A DNA stretch of 64,000 bases from Ignavibacteriota bacterium (GTDB taxonomy: Bacteria > Bacteroidota > Ignavibacteria > Ignavibacteriales > Melioribacteraceae): NCBI GenBank assembly GCA_016708125.1, contig JADJGF010000001.1, positions 4,176,001 to 4,240,000 of the forward strand, in the 5' to 3' direction. The notes beneath the pieces are model-generated. The model did not search any database and was not told where the DNA came from. It was given only the letters and a program-made list of their open reading frames with translations. Shown piece after piece: positions 17,500 through 26,806 of the stretch. A program made the translations under genes and the position numbers. Within the stretch, counting starts at the first letter, position 1; each line of letters begins with the position of its first letter.

Positions 17500-18801
17500 T
17501 TGGGTAATGATTTATACATATTTTTTATAATAGGAATTGCAGTAATTTTAGGAATTGGTTTACTATTTTTATGGTTTAAAAAATTTGAAACAGCCGTTTT
17601 CTTCTTTGCACTATCGCCATTAATCTCAGCAATTTTCTTTGATAATTTGCCTGAAGAAAATGTTGCAATGGATGAAGTTACAATTGGAATTGGCGGAACT
17701 TTGCGTGCGGCAACCCTTGTTTTATTGGGGATTGTTGGAATAACAAAATTTCTTTTATCAATTCCGAGAAGCAAATTAAAAATTCCAATCCATTTTTTAT
17801 TACTTGGAACATTTATAGCATTATCATTCGGATCCGCGTTTTATTCTTTAGATCAAAAATTTACTTTTATTAGAGCCGGATTACTTTTTGCGGTTTTCTG
17901 TTTTCTTTTAGGATTTCATATTTGGCTGCAAGAAGGTGAAAATCTCAAAAAAGGATTAAACTCATTATTTGTATTAGTTTCAGTTATAATTTTCGCAACT
18001 TTAATCGGAATAGTAATTATTCCATCAAGAGTTTGGTGGTGGAAATTGCCAAGATTAGTTGGTTTATGGGAACATCCGAATACATATGGATCGTTCAGTA
18101 TGTTATCTTATCCTATTTTAATTTGGAAATTTTATTCGATAAAATCCAATAAGAAATATTTTATTATTGTTATTATTTTAATTAATTTAGGATTACATAT
18201 TTTAACTGGATCGAGAACAACTTTGTTGGCTTCTTCAGTCGGAGTTTTGATTTGGCTACTATTAGAAAAAAACTGGGTGAAATTATTTTCCTTATCCATA
18301 ATAATTGGAATATTTTTAATACTGCTTCTTAATTTTTCTCCATCAAGTTTTAAGAGAAATGAAACTTCCGAGATAACAGATTTAAGTTCTCGAGAAGACA
18401 TTTGGAATAGTGCTGAAATTTTCATTAAAGAAAAACCAATTCTTGGTTATGGTTTTGGTGTTGAAGGAAAAATTTTTCAAGATGAATTAAAAGTTGATCT
18501 TGAAGGAAGTTTTATTGAAAGAAGCGTTAGGCAATCTTTACACAATGGTTATTTATCAATCCTAGTTGGCGGTGGAATTCTGGGATTATTATTGTGGTTA
18601 ATAGTTTTATTATTTCCCTCCATATTTACAATTACTGCCGCATTTTCACCTGAAAAAGCGTACGCATTTTATACCTTTATAACAATATTTATAACAAATT
18701 TTGTTGAATCGGCTTTAACAGGTTATAGTTTACCAAGCGATATATTTTTCTGGCTTGCGTGGACGATTTTGGGATCAGTTTGGGTTAAAAGTTCAAAATA
18801 A
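17500..18801 (+). CDS. O-antigen ligase/polymerase family membrane protein (Wzy_C-like)
   Basis: This 433-residue protein has about ten membrane segments and starts with TTG at 17500, just after the flippase stop. The large loop near 180-215 (LPRLVGLWEHPNTYGSF, then TGSRTTLLAS) and the second loop (SSREDIWNSAEIFIKEKP-LGYGFG, then HNGYLSILVGGG) match the O-antigen ligase/polymerase superfamily. Members either polymerise repeat units (Wzy) or attach chains to lipid A or protein. Because a Wzx and a Wzc homologue are adjacent, the polymerase role is favoured, but the family does not separate the two by sequence inspection alone. Confidence 0.82.
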   Translation: MGNDLYIFFIIGIAVILGIGLLFLWFKKFETAVFFFALSPLISAIFFDNLPEENVAMDEVTIGIGGTLRAATLVLLGIVGITKFLLSIPRSKLKIPIHFLLLGTFIALSFGSAFYSLDQKFTFIRAGLLFAVFCFLLGFHIWLQEGENLKKGLNSLFVLVSVIIFATLIGIVIIPSRVWWWKLPRLVGLWEHPNTYGSFSMLSYPILIWKFYSIKSNKKYFIIVIILINLGLHILTGSRTTLLASSVGVLIWLLLEKNWVKLFSLSIIIGIFLILLLNFSPSSFKRNETSEITDLSSREDIWNSAEIFIKEKPILGYGFGVEGKIFQDELKVDLEGSFIERSVRQSLHNGYLSILVGGGILGLLLWLIVLLFPSIFTITAAFSPEKAYAFYTFITIFITNFVESALTGYSLPSDIFFWLAWTILGSVWVKSSK

Positions 18802-18823
18802 TTTTAAGAAAGAAAGTAAATTG

Positions 18824-19693
18824 ATGAAAAAGTATATACTTATTACTGCTGCAAAAAATGAACAAGATTATATTGGTGAAACAATTAAATCAGTTATTTC
18901 ACAAACTGTAAAACCGAGTTTATGGTGTATTGTTAGCGATGGCTCAACAGACAAAACTGATGAAATTATTAAGAAATTTGCTGAGACAAATAATTTTATA
19001 AAATATATTAGAAATGATAACACGGATGACAGAAATTTTGCTTCGAAAGTTTATGCAATAAATATTGCACTGAATTTTATTAAAGAAAATAAATTTGAAT
19101 ACCACTTCATTGGAAATTTAGATGCCGATACAGTCTTTGAACCAAATTATTATGAACAAATAATTAAGGAATTTGAAAAAGATGAAAATTTAGGTCTAGC
19201 CGGAGGAATCTTTTTTGAGAATTATAAAGGAAAAAAAATTAAAGTTGTTTTGGCAAGTAATAGCGTTAGAGGCGCAGTTCAATTTTTTAGAAATGATTGT
19301 TTTGAAGAAATTGGCGGTTTTGTTGCACTTAAAAACGGCGGTGAAGATATTATTACAGAAGTAACAGCAAGAATGAAAGGCTGGAAAGTTAGATCATTTG
19401 ATTATTTGCATGTTCAAAATTTACGTCTTTCCGGAACCGGTCGCTGGGGAATTGCGGAGACAAAATTTAGAGAAGGAATGTTAGCTCACTCAATTGGTTA
19501 TCATCCGTTATTTCAAATTTTAAAATCATTTTATCGATTAAAAGAAAGACCGTTTATAGTTAGCGGTGTTCTGCATTTGTTAGGTTATTTATGGGCTCTC
19601 TTTGGTAATAATAAAGTAAAAGTAAGTGATGAATTTAAAACATATTTAAGAAAAGAGCAGATTCAAAGATTAAAAGAAACATTCATTCCTTAA
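18824..19693 (+). CDS. Family 2 glycosyltransferase
   Basis: This 289-residue GT-A enzyme begins KYILITAAKNEQDYIGETIKSVISQ and continues CIVSDGSTDKTDEII. It has the metal-binding LDADTVFEP and an ED-type acceptor-site segment (GGFVALKNGGEDIITEVTARMKGWKV). The ATG at 18824, preceded by AAGAAAGAAAG, is preferred; an in-frame ATG at 18755 lies inside the previous gene and would add 23 uncharacteristic residues. It is the last gene of the plus-strand block and converges on the deacetylase gene. The linkage formed cannot be predicted. Confidence 0.87.
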   Translation: MKKYILITAAKNEQDYIGETIKSVISQTVKPSLWCIVSDGSTDKTDEIIKKFAETNNFIKYIRNDNTDDRNFASKVYAINIALNFIKENKFEYHFIGNLDADTVFEPNYYEQIIKEFEKDENLGLAGGIFFENYKGKKIKVVLASNSVRGAVQFFRNDCFEEIGGFVALKNGGEDIITEVTARMKGWKVRSFDYLHVQNLRLSGTGRWGIAETKFREGMLAHSIGYHPLFQILKSFYRLKERPFIVSGVLHLLGYLWALFGNNKVKVSDEFKTYLRKEQIQRLKETFIP

Positions 19694-19729
19694 ATTTTTC
19701 GTATCCAATTAAAAACTTTCTAATCAGAT

Positions 19730-21883
19730 TTAATTAAAAGAAACCGGAACGGAACTCATTATTGGCAAGTGGTTTCTGTGATAAATTACAACGTAATAAT
19801 TACTTTCTGGAATATCAAAACTTAAATTCGTAATTCCATCTAAGCCGACAATTGTACCATCGGTTTTAACAAATCCGGCTTTTCTTGCTTTAATAGAATT
19901 TGCTTCCGTGGTTTCTCTAAGTTCAACCAAAACCCAATCAACAACTCCAATTGGAATACTCAAAACATTTTCAGTTCCATTATAATTCCAAGGGCTTGAA
20001 GAAAATGGCTGCGATGTTTGAATTACGCTTTGAAATGTCGGATCAATTGGCATTGAGTTTGCACTCGAGTAAGCTCCTTCTAAAAAGATTTTAAGATTTG
20101 TTGATATTGTTGGTATTTTCTTTGATAAGGACATTCCACTTACACTTATTGGTCCAGTTTGAAATCGTGCAAGAACCTCAACATTCACCAATGAAACATC
20201 AGATGGTATAATTAAATCGGTATTATCATTTGTAGAATTAAGTAAATTATATTTTTGCCAATTTTCTGTATTAGCTGGAATTATAAATTCCTCATTTTGA
20301 TAAGATGTATTAGGAAAAGAAAAGACAATCTTAATTCCATCGCTTTGTCCACCCTTTGTCCAAATTTCAAATTCATTTTCTCCTTTCTCAACACCACCTA
20401 AATTTTGAACCAAAAATATTCTTGCCCAATTATCATAATATTTTGTATAGCAATATCCTTCCGGAGCCGTTGCATCAATCTCCCAAACACCCTTATCATC
20501 AATTATATTTCCATCTTTGATCCATGTAGTTCTTGGTTCATATCCATCTGGAATACCATCAGGATTTAAAGTATTTGTATAAGTATCAAGATTTACATTT
20601 AAAGGTGGAAAAACATTATCATATGGGTCCGAAGTTTTTTCATATAAAATGTCTGCCCATTCAGCATATGTATTAATTTCTATATTATTTTGATGACACC
20701 AAGCAAGAATTTCTTCAACTCTTTGAAAATATTCAGTTGGTAAAACATAACCATTATTACCTTTTAAGTCATAGAAATGATTATGCCCAATCATAACTTT
20801 ATTTTTTGCAATTCCATCTGAGATTGTTGTTTTAATTGTCTCAAGTGTTTGAGTAGTCTTATCTTCATTAAAATCTTCCCATTGCATACCAAATTCCAAA
20901 TATTCATTTGGATCATATTCATTAAATATTTTGAAGGATTTTGGACTATCTCCGAATGAAGCCCCCGCTTTATATCCCAAAGGTTTTAAAGCGGTACTTA
21001 ATTCTAGAGTTGAAATTACTGGATGTCTTCCACCTGGTTGAATCCAAGTTGTTGGTCTATCAATATCAAATAATTCAGCTAATTTTAATGTTTCATTTGC
21101 TAAAACTCTTATTGCATCTATACTTAGTTTATTTTTTCTATCAAATTTATAAAAATTAACATTATTTGCTTGTGGCAAACTTACAGGATTCTCCCAAAAA
21201 TCTAAAATTTGCGCTTTAGTTTTACTTTTGAAAAAATTGTAAATAAAATATAATCCGTATCCTTCAAGATAAACATAAATCTCAGTATCATAGTCAATTG
21301 CAGTAAAATTTCCGTATATAGTATCATTAAGAACATTACAAGTTCCAATTGGAGTTAATTCAGAAATATCAACAGAATTGAATTCCAAACAAATTTTTCT
21401 TTTTCCATTTGCTTGTTCAATAATATGATCAACTCCAGCAATAGGTGTAAGTAAATCTATTTCTAAATATTCAGATGCAGGGAATTCGGTTATAAAATAA
21501 TTTGTTCTATGATTTGGTGTGTGATCCATAATTTCATGTCCGGCATCTTGAATTGTCTTTATTGCCGAAATATATGAAGGGCTGCTAAATGGTATTGCCG
21601 TACTATTATAATTATAACTTGCCGCAAAATTTAGCGCAAAACTAAAATGATAAGATCTTCCATAAGTCTCATTATAATCATCAAAAATTTCAGCCATTTG
21701 AGTGTAATATTCATGCGCATAATTATCATCAATTCTAAACGCAACTCCGGCTTCTTTTGGGACAAATGAATTTATGTTTGATATACTTTGAAATTCTGTT
21801 TGAATATTCTTTTGAGAAAAAATATTTTCAACTAAAATGAATAGTATTATTGTTGCAATAATTATTTTTGGGGTTTTAATCAT
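19730..21883 (-). CDS. Secreted polysaccharide deacetylase-like protein without a T9SS sorting domain
   Basis: This 717-residue protein has a signal peptide (hydrophobic 8-22). A NodB-type deacetylase domain follows. The metal/catalytic aspartates are in FRIDDN (near 50), and the metal histidines are in HEIMDHTPNH (H-T-P-N-H). WIQPGGRHPVIS near 285 and MIGHNHFYDL near 368 look like later active-site motifs. The middle carries a beta-rich domain. The C-terminus (LEGAYS, WVLVELRE, YYVVIYHRNHLPIMSSVPVSFN) matches a module that, in proteins I know from this lineage, is usually followed by a dockerin-like repeat and a sorting domain. Here the protein stops. A paralogue is the next gene (22065-24014). 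A Crp/Fnr-like site lies upstream. Confidence 0.75.
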   Translation of the reverse strand: MIKTPKIIIATIILFILVENIFSQKNIQTEFQSISNINSFVPKEAGVAFRIDDNYAHEYYTQMAEIFDDYNETYGRSYHFSFALNFAASYNYNSTAIPFSSPSYISAIKTIQDAGHEIMDHTPNHRTNYFITEFPASEYLEIDLLTPIAGVDHIIEQANGKRKICLEFNSVDISELTPIGTCNVLNDTIYGNFTAIDYDTEIYVYLEGYGLYFIYNFFKSKTKAQILDFWENPVSLPQANNVNFYKFDRKNKLSIDAIRVLANETLKLAELFDIDRPTTWIQPGGRHPVISTLELSTALKPLGYKAGASFGDSPKSFKIFNEYDPNEYLEFGMQWEDFNEDKTTQTLETIKTTISDGIAKNKVMIGHNHFYDLKGNNGYVLPTEYFQRVEEILAWCHQNNIEINTYAEWADILYEKTSDPYDNVFPPLNVNLDTYTNTLNPDGIPDGYEPRTTWIKDGNIIDDKGVWEIDATAPEGYCYTKYYDNWARIFLVQNLGGVEKGENEFEIWTKGGQSDGIKIVFSFPNTSYQNEEFIIPANTENWQKYNLLNSTNDNTDLIIPSDVSLVNVEVLARFQTGPISVSGMSLSKKIPTISTNLKIFLEGAYSSANSMPIDPTFQSVIQTSQPFSSSPWNYNGTENVLSIPIGVVDWVLVELRETTEANSIKARKAGFVKTDGTIVGLDGITNLSFDIPESNYYVVIYHRNHLPIMSSVPVSFN

Positions 21884-21966
21884 AAAAACATTTCTTTAAA
21901 AATCTTAATAATACTTAAAATCTTATTATTTAATTTACTTAAAATTGTTTCAAATATAAATCAGTG

Positions 21967-21980
21967 GTGATTTGCATCAC
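21967..21980. promoter_or_regulatory. Crp/Fnr-type binding site upstream of the first deacetylase
   Basis: GTGAT-TTGC-ATCAC has perfect inverted arms. Its centre is 90 bases upstream of the deacetylase start on the minus strand. Confidence 0.6.
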
Positions 21981-21989
21981 ATATAAAAT

Positions 21990-22016
21990 CCCTTAATCAA
22001 AATTTTGAATTAAGGG
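21990..22016 (-). terminator. Hairpin after the T9SS deacetylase gene
   Basis: Arms CCCTTAAT (21990-21997) and ATTAAGGG (22009-22016) enclose a near self-complementary AAAATTTT. On the minus strand it is followed by a short ATTTTATA. It lies 49 bases past the end of the 22065-24014 gene and is a plausible weak intrinsic terminator. Confidence 0.5.
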
Positions 22017-22064
22017 AATTAATTATTTTATAATATAATTTTTATAATCTTTTCATCTTTCACT

Positions 22065-24014
22065 TTATCTAAGAAGAATCATTTTTTTAGTAAGAGAAAA
22101 ATTATCAGTATTCAATGAATAGAAATAAACTCCGCTTGCCAAATTTGTTGCGTTAAATGTTATTTCATAATTTCCGGAATTTTGCTTTTCGTTTACTAAT
22201 GTTGCGATTTCACTTCCTAAAATATTATAGACTTTTACCGCTACTCGTGAATTTTTCGGTAAACTATAGGAAATTTTTGTTTCGGGATTAAACGGATTTG
22301 GATAATTTTGGTTTAATACAAAATTATTAGGAATTTCTTCAATTTGTTCTTCAATATCTGTTGTTGTACTTTTTGCTAAAAATAATCCGCTAACTTTTAC
22401 TTTTCCGGAAATATAATCAGAACATTTTATATCAACAGAAATAAAATTTACATTTTCCGGAATTATTAATTCTTTATTTCCGTTGGTAGAATTTTCTAAA
22501 GTATATTCAACCCAATCTTTTGTATCTGCAGGAAATTTATAAACAGCATCAACATTACTTGTGTATTCTCCAAAAGAAAAATATACTTCTACCGAATCAC
22601 CAGCAGCTCCTTTGGTTTGAATTTTAAAATCATTTTTACCTTTTTCTATTCCGGCTAAATTTTCAACTCTGCAAATTCTTGAATTTGTTGAAATTGAATA
22701 TACGTACTTTCCTATTCCGGCAATAATTGTATCTCTTTCCCATTGTCCATGTCCTGACCAAAATCTTGGTGAATAACCATCCGGAACTCCATTTATATCC
22801 AATGCAGAAATATTTTTGTCTAAATCTGTATTTAATGAAGGAAAAATATTTATATACGGATCAGGTGTTTGATCATACAATATTTCTGCCCATTCAGAAT
22901 AAGTTTTAACGGGAACATTATTTTCAGTAGCCCAAGCCAAAATGCTGTCAACTTTAGAAAAATATAGGTTAAGTGAATCAATTTCGTAAAAATGAGCGTG
23001 CCCAATTTGCATATAATGTTTTGCAATTCTATCTGCAATTACATTTTTGGTTTTTTCAACAGTCCAAGTATCTTCAAAAAAATCACCCCATTGCATTTCA
23101 AATCTTTCAAAATTATTCGGATCATATTCATTATAAATTTGTCTGCCTTTTTTAACAGATGCACCGGCAACATATTTTAATTCATCACCAATAGTATTAC
23201 TCAATTTTTCTTTAGATAACTGAGGGAAATTTCCGCCGGGTTGAATCCAAACTTTTGGCGGTTCAAGATTGAATTCATTTGCTAATTTTAATGTTTCATT
23301 ACCTAAAAGTTTTAAAGCTTCGTCTGAAATTTGTACATTAATTTTATCGAAAATAAAATATCTTGTCTTCCAAGTTGTTGGTAAAAGAATTGGATCACCC
23401 CAAATATCAACAAAGAAGATTTTATTATTTTCCAAATAACTTCTTTGAACTAATTTATTAAGTGCAGGCAAATAAATATAAATTTCACTTTCAGGAAGTT
23501 CTGCAAATCCATTTAAAAGCTGGTTTTGATAAACATCGCAAATACCGCTTTTTGAAGCTAAAGTTGTGTCAACATTATCAAATTCAAGACAAATTTTATT
23601 GTTTACAATGTGATCAATTCCATCAAGCGGATTAGTTGTGCCTGGCTTATAATATTCTACAACAGGAAATTGTGTTACAAAATAATTTGTTCTGTGATTT
23701 GGAGTGTGATCCATTATTTCGTGACCCATTTCTTGCAGAACTCTTATACTATCTTTATACTCTGGGGATCTAAAATCATTTAAATTTAGAGCGATACAAA
23801 AATTTGCATTATATTTTTTAAAAACCTGAGCCATTTTCATATAATCAGCAATTTTGGCATTATCATCAAACCTAAAACAAATACCGCCTTTTTTTGCAAG
23901 ATATAAACTATCTTCGGAAACTATATCTAGGTTTGAAGTAAAAGTTTTTGCAATTAATGATGATATAGTAAAAAGTAGAATTATAAATACCTTAACTATT
24001 ATTTTATTTTTCAT
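22065..24014 (-). CDS. Secreted polysaccharide deacetylase-like protein with a T9SS type A sorting domain
   Basis: This protein (649 residues from the ATG at 24014, MKNKIIVK) has a signal peptide to about residue 23. Its deacetylase domain is clearly paralogous to the neighbour: FRFDDN for the aspartate pair and HEIMDHTPNHRTNYF for the histidine pair, then WIQPGGNFPQ and QIGHAHFYEI. A beta-sandwich carbohydrate-binding-like region follows. The last 80 residues are a T9SS type A sorting domain (NYPNPFNPETKISYSLP, then SGVYFYSLNT and KKMILLR), so the protein is exported and attached to or released from the cell surface. An in-frame TTG at 24032 is less likely. Acting on the exopolysaccharide is inference. 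A Crp/Fnr-like site lies upstream (24102-24115). Confidence 0.85.
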   Translation of the reverse strand: MKNKIIVKVFIILLFTISSLIAKTFTSNLDIVSEDSLYLAKKGGICFRFDDNAKIADYMKMAQVFKKYNANFCIALNLNDFRSPEYKDSIRVLQEMGHEIMDHTPNHRTNYFVTQFPVVEYYKPGTTNPLDGIDHIVNNKICLEFDNVDTTLASKSGICDVYQNQLLNGFAELPESEIYIYLPALNKLVQRSYLENNKIFFVDIWGDPILLPTTWKTRYFIFDKINVQISDEALKLLGNETLKLANEFNLEPPKVWIQPGGNFPQLSKEKLSNTIGDELKYVAGASVKKGRQIYNEYDPNNFERFEMQWGDFFEDTWTVEKTKNVIADRIAKHYMQIGHAHFYEIDSLNLYFSKVDSILAWATENNVPVKTYSEWAEILYDQTPDPYINIFPSLNTDLDKNISALDINGVPDGYSPRFWSGHGQWERDTIIAGIGKYVYSISTNSRICRVENLAGIEKGKNDFKIQTKGAAGDSVEVYFSFGEYTSNVDAVYKFPADTKDWVEYTLENSTNGNKELIIPENVNFISVDIKCSDYISGKVKVSGLFLAKSTTTDIEEQIEEIPNNFVLNQNYPNPFNPETKISYSLPKNSRVAVKVYNILGSEIATLVNEKQNSGNYEITFNATNLASGVYFYSLNTDNFSLTKKMILLR

Positions 24015-24101
24015 TCTAAATTCCCGTTCCAAATTTTTGAGATTTTCTACTTAAATTAATTTTATTCTTTCTGCAATTAGATGAAATTTTGAAGTGAATA
24101 T

Positions 24102-24115
24102 GTGATAAATATCAA
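24102..24115. promoter_or_regulatory. Crp/Fnr-type binding site upstream of the T9SS deacetylase
   Basis: GTGAT-AAAT-ATCAA fits the TGAT-N4-ATCA core. The centre is about 95 bases upstream of the ATG at 24014. Confidence 0.6.
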
Positions 24116-24183
24116 ATAATTCAACTTTAATTAATTCGAAAAATTTTTGCCTTTCTTCAACAAAATAGAATCGTTTAAAGTTT

Positions 24184-25281
24184 CTAAAAATTTAATTTTT
24201 CTGAGATAATTGCTGTAATTCTTTCTGCTGCCTTTCCATCCCACAAATCTGGAATATTTCCTTTTTTAAGTTTCCCATCAAGAATTTCTAACGCAACTTT
24301 TTTAGCTTTTTCTAAATCATTTCCTAAAAGTTGATTTGTTCCAACTTCAACGGTAATTGGTCTTTCTGTAGAAGTTCTTAAAGTTATGCATTGAATTCCT
24401 AAATATGTAGATTCTTCTTGTATTCCGCCGGAATCCGTTACAATTAGTTCTGCGTTGCTCGTTAAAGTTAGAAAATCTAAATATCCTATTGGATCTGTTA
24501 AAAGAAGATTTTTACTGATTTTTTCAATTAATCCAAAGTCTGTAAGATTTTTTTGAGTACGAGGATGTATTGGAAATAAAACTTTTCTCTTTTCTGCAAG
24601 TGTATTTAGAACATCAATTAATTTTATTAACTGATTTTTATCATCAACATTGCTTGGTCTGTGCAAAGTTACTAAAATATATTTTTGTGGTTCAAGATCA
24701 AAACTTTTTAGAAAATCAGAATTTACAACTTTAGGTTTAAAATATGCCAAACTATCTATCATTACATTTCCAGTGAAAAATACTTTTTCTTCGGAAACAC
24801 CTTCTTTTTTTAGATTTTCCATTCCACTTTTTTCGGTTACAAAAAGCAGATCGGAAATTGCATCGGTTAAAACTCTGTTTATTTCTTCGGGCATTTCTCT
24901 ATCGCCGCTTCTCAATCCCGCTTCAACGTGTACAATTTTAATATGAAGTTTTGATGCCGTTAAACTGCATGCAATTGTGGAATTTACATCACCAACAACC
25001 AAAATCATATCGGGTTTTTCTTCAAGCAGAATTTTCTCAAATTTTATCATCACATTTGCAGTTTGCTCTGCATGACTTCCGCTTCCAACTCCTAAATAAA
25101 AATCCGGTTTTGGTAATTCCAAATCTTCAAAAAATACTTTCGACATTTTTTCATCATAATGCTGACCGGTATGACAAATTAAATGTTGAATTGAATCTTT
25201 ATATTTTTGAAATGCTCTGTGAATTGGAGCAATTTTCATAAAATTAGGTCGAGCACCAACAACAGAAATAATTTTCTTCAT
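24184..25281 (-). CDS. wbpI: WbpI-like UDP-sugar 2-epimerase (UDP-GlcNAc3NAcA epimerase candidate)
   Basis: This 365-residue member of the non-hydrolysing 2-epimerase family reads GARPNFMKIAPIHRAFQK at the N-terminus, with HTGQHYDEKMSKVFFEDL, GDVNSTIACSLTASKL, HVEAGLRSGDREMPEEINR and LTDSGGIQEEST. The GARPNF start and the HTGQHYDEKMSKVFFEDLELPKPDF segment follow WbpI rather than WecB. WbpI epimerises UDP-GlcNAc3NAcA to UDP-ManNAc3NAcA. The separate WecB homologue at 3761-4870 fits a different role. Assignment to the WbpI reaction is strengthened by wbpA directly upstream and by wbpB, wbpE and wbpD at the other end of the locus, but subtype prediction by eye is not decisive. Confidence 0.75.
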   Translation of the reverse strand: MKKIISVVGARPNFMKIAPIHRAFQKYKDSIQHLICHTGQHYDEKMSKVFFEDLELPKPDFYLGVGSGSHAEQTANVMIKFEKILLEEKPDMILVVGDVNSTIACSLTASKLHIKIVHVEAGLRSGDREMPEEINRVLTDAISDLLFVTEKSGMENLKKEGVSEEKVFFTGNVMIDSLAYFKPKVVNSDFLKSFDLEPQKYILVTLHRPSNVDDKNQLIKLIDVLNTLAEKRKVLFPIHPRTQKNLTDFGLIEKISKNLLLTDPIGYLDFLTLTSNAELIVTDSGGIQEESTYLGIQCITLRTSTERPITVEVGTNQLLGNDLEKAKKVALEILDGKLKKGNIPDLWDGKAAERITAIISEKLNF

Positions 25282-25340
25282 TAAATTTTCTGATTTTAGG
25301 ATATATTACTATTATGAATTACTACATATTTATAGTTAAT

Positions 25341-25383
25341 AATATAGCCGAAAAAGACAATAATTACTAAATTCGGCTATATT
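25341..25383 (-). terminator. Perfect 12-base inverted repeat between wbpA and the epimerase gene
   Basis: Arms AATATAGCCGAA (25341-25352) and TTCGGCTATATT (25372-25383) are separated by 19 bases. It starts 12 bases beyond the wbpA stop. No long T-run follows, so it may be a partial terminator, or an RNA-stabilising or processing element tuning the downstream epimerase. Confidence 0.5.
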
Positions 25384-25394
25384 TAAAATCTTTA

Positions 25395-26732
25395 TTATGA
25401 TTTTTTAATATGATTTGCTTTAACTCCATGTTTTTCGAACGCATTTCTTGTATCTAAAATTAACTTAGAATTTTCCGCAATGAATTTATAATCATAATCT
25501 GAATGATCTGTACTTAGTACAACTAAATCATACTTTTTAAGAACATCCGCAGTCAACGGAACAGATTGCATTGTATAATTATATTTTCTCATCTTAAATA
25601 ATTTGGGAACATACGGATCATTAAAATCTACTTTGCAGCCTTTTCTTTCAAAAAGTTCAATTAATCTTAATGATGGCGATTCGCGCATATCATCAATATC
25701 TTTTTTATAAGCTGCACCAAGAATTAAAACATTTGCACCGTTTAATGCTTTCTTTTCATCATTCATAAATTTTGCGGCATTTTCTACAACATAATACGGC
25801 ATAAATGTATTTATTTCACCGGCAAGCTCAATAAATCTTGTATTAACTTCATAAGCACGCGCTTTCCAAGTTAAATAAAACGGATCAATCGGAATGCAAT
25901 GTCCGCCTAAACCCGGACCCGGATAAAATGCATTAAATCCAAATGGTTTTGTTGATGCAGCGGAAATTACTTCCCAAATATCAATTCCCATTCTATCAAA
26001 AACCATTTTTAATTCATTTACAAGCGCGATATTTACCGAACGATAAATATTTTCAACTAATTTAGTAGCTTCGGCAACTTTTGGTGATGAAACCGGAACT
26101 GTTTTTACGATTACATTATTATAAAGTTCAGTCGCAATTTTAACGCATTTTGGAGTTACTCCCCCTATAACTTTTGGAATTGTAGAAGTATTAAAATCTG
26201 GGTTATTTGGATCTTCTCTTTCGGGTGAAAATGCTAAATAAAAATCTTTTCCAACGACTAATTTTTTTGTTCCGATTTTTTGAATCATCGGAGAATTTTC
26301 AAATAATGGTTGAAGAATTTCTTCAGTTGTTCCGGGATATGTTGTTGATTCAAGTGTTACTAATTGCCCTTTTCTTAAATACTTTGAAATTGTTTCTGCA
26401 GTATTTACTACATATGACATATCCGGTTCTCTATGCTCATTTAAAGGCGTTGGAACACAAATAATAATTGCATCAACTTCCGGCAATCTGTTAAAATCCG
26501 AAGTTGCTTCAAATTTCTCGGAATCAACCGCAGCTTTTATTCTTTTTTCGGAAATGTGTTTAATATAACTTTTACCTTTTTTTAGTAAAGGAATTTTTCT
26601 TTCATCAACATCAAATCCTATTACATTAAATCCTTTTAGTGCAAATTCTAATCCCAAAGGAAGTCCGACGTAACCAAGTCCAATAATTCCTACTTTTGCA
26701 GTTTTTAATTTAATTTTTTTTAAGAAATCCAT
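25395..26732 (-). CDS. wbpA: UDP-N-acetylglucosamine 6-dehydrogenase (WbpA type)
   Basis: This 445-residue nucleotide-sugar dehydrogenase oxidises the C6 of UDP-GlcNAc to the uronate with two NAD. Seen motifs are GIIGLGYVGLPLGLEFALKG (NAD site, about 15-34), CVPTPLNEHREPDMSYV, TYPGTTEE, and GPGLGGHCIPIDPFYL with the catalytic Cys279. The C-terminal UDP-binding domain has LGAAYKKDIDDMRESPSLRLIE. This pattern is the WbpA/TviB group rather than UDP-glucose dehydrogenase. It is the first step of UDP-ManNAc3NAcA synthesis. A Crp/Fnr-type palindrome lies 75-88 bases upstream, the first such site before a pathway-committing gene. Confidence 0.9.
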   Translation of the reverse strand: MDFLKKIKLKTAKVGIIGLGYVGLPLGLEFALKGFNVIGFDVDERKIPLLKKGKSYIKHISEKRIKAAVDSEKFEATSDFNRLPEVDAIIICVPTPLNEHREPDMSYVVNTAETISKYLRKGQLVTLESTTYPGTTEEILQPLFENSPMIQKIGTKKLVVGKDFYLAFSPEREDPNNPDFNTSTIPKVIGGVTPKCVKIATELYNNVIVKTVPVSSPKVAEATKLVENIYRSVNIALVNELKMVFDRMGIDIWEVISAASTKPFGFNAFYPGPGLGGHCIPIDPFYLTWKARAYEVNTRFIELAGEINTFMPYYVVENAAKFMNDEKKALNGANVLILGAAYKKDIDDMRESPSLRLIELFERKGCKVDFNDPYVPKLFKMRKYNYTMQSVPLTADVLKKYDLVVLSTDHSDYDYKFIAENSKLILDTRNAFEKHGVKANHIKKS

Positions 26733-26806
26733 AATGACCTTTTTATTTAGACTTTAATAATTTATTTAATTTCAACAAAAAAGAAGTAATTTTTACATTA
26801 ACGCAA

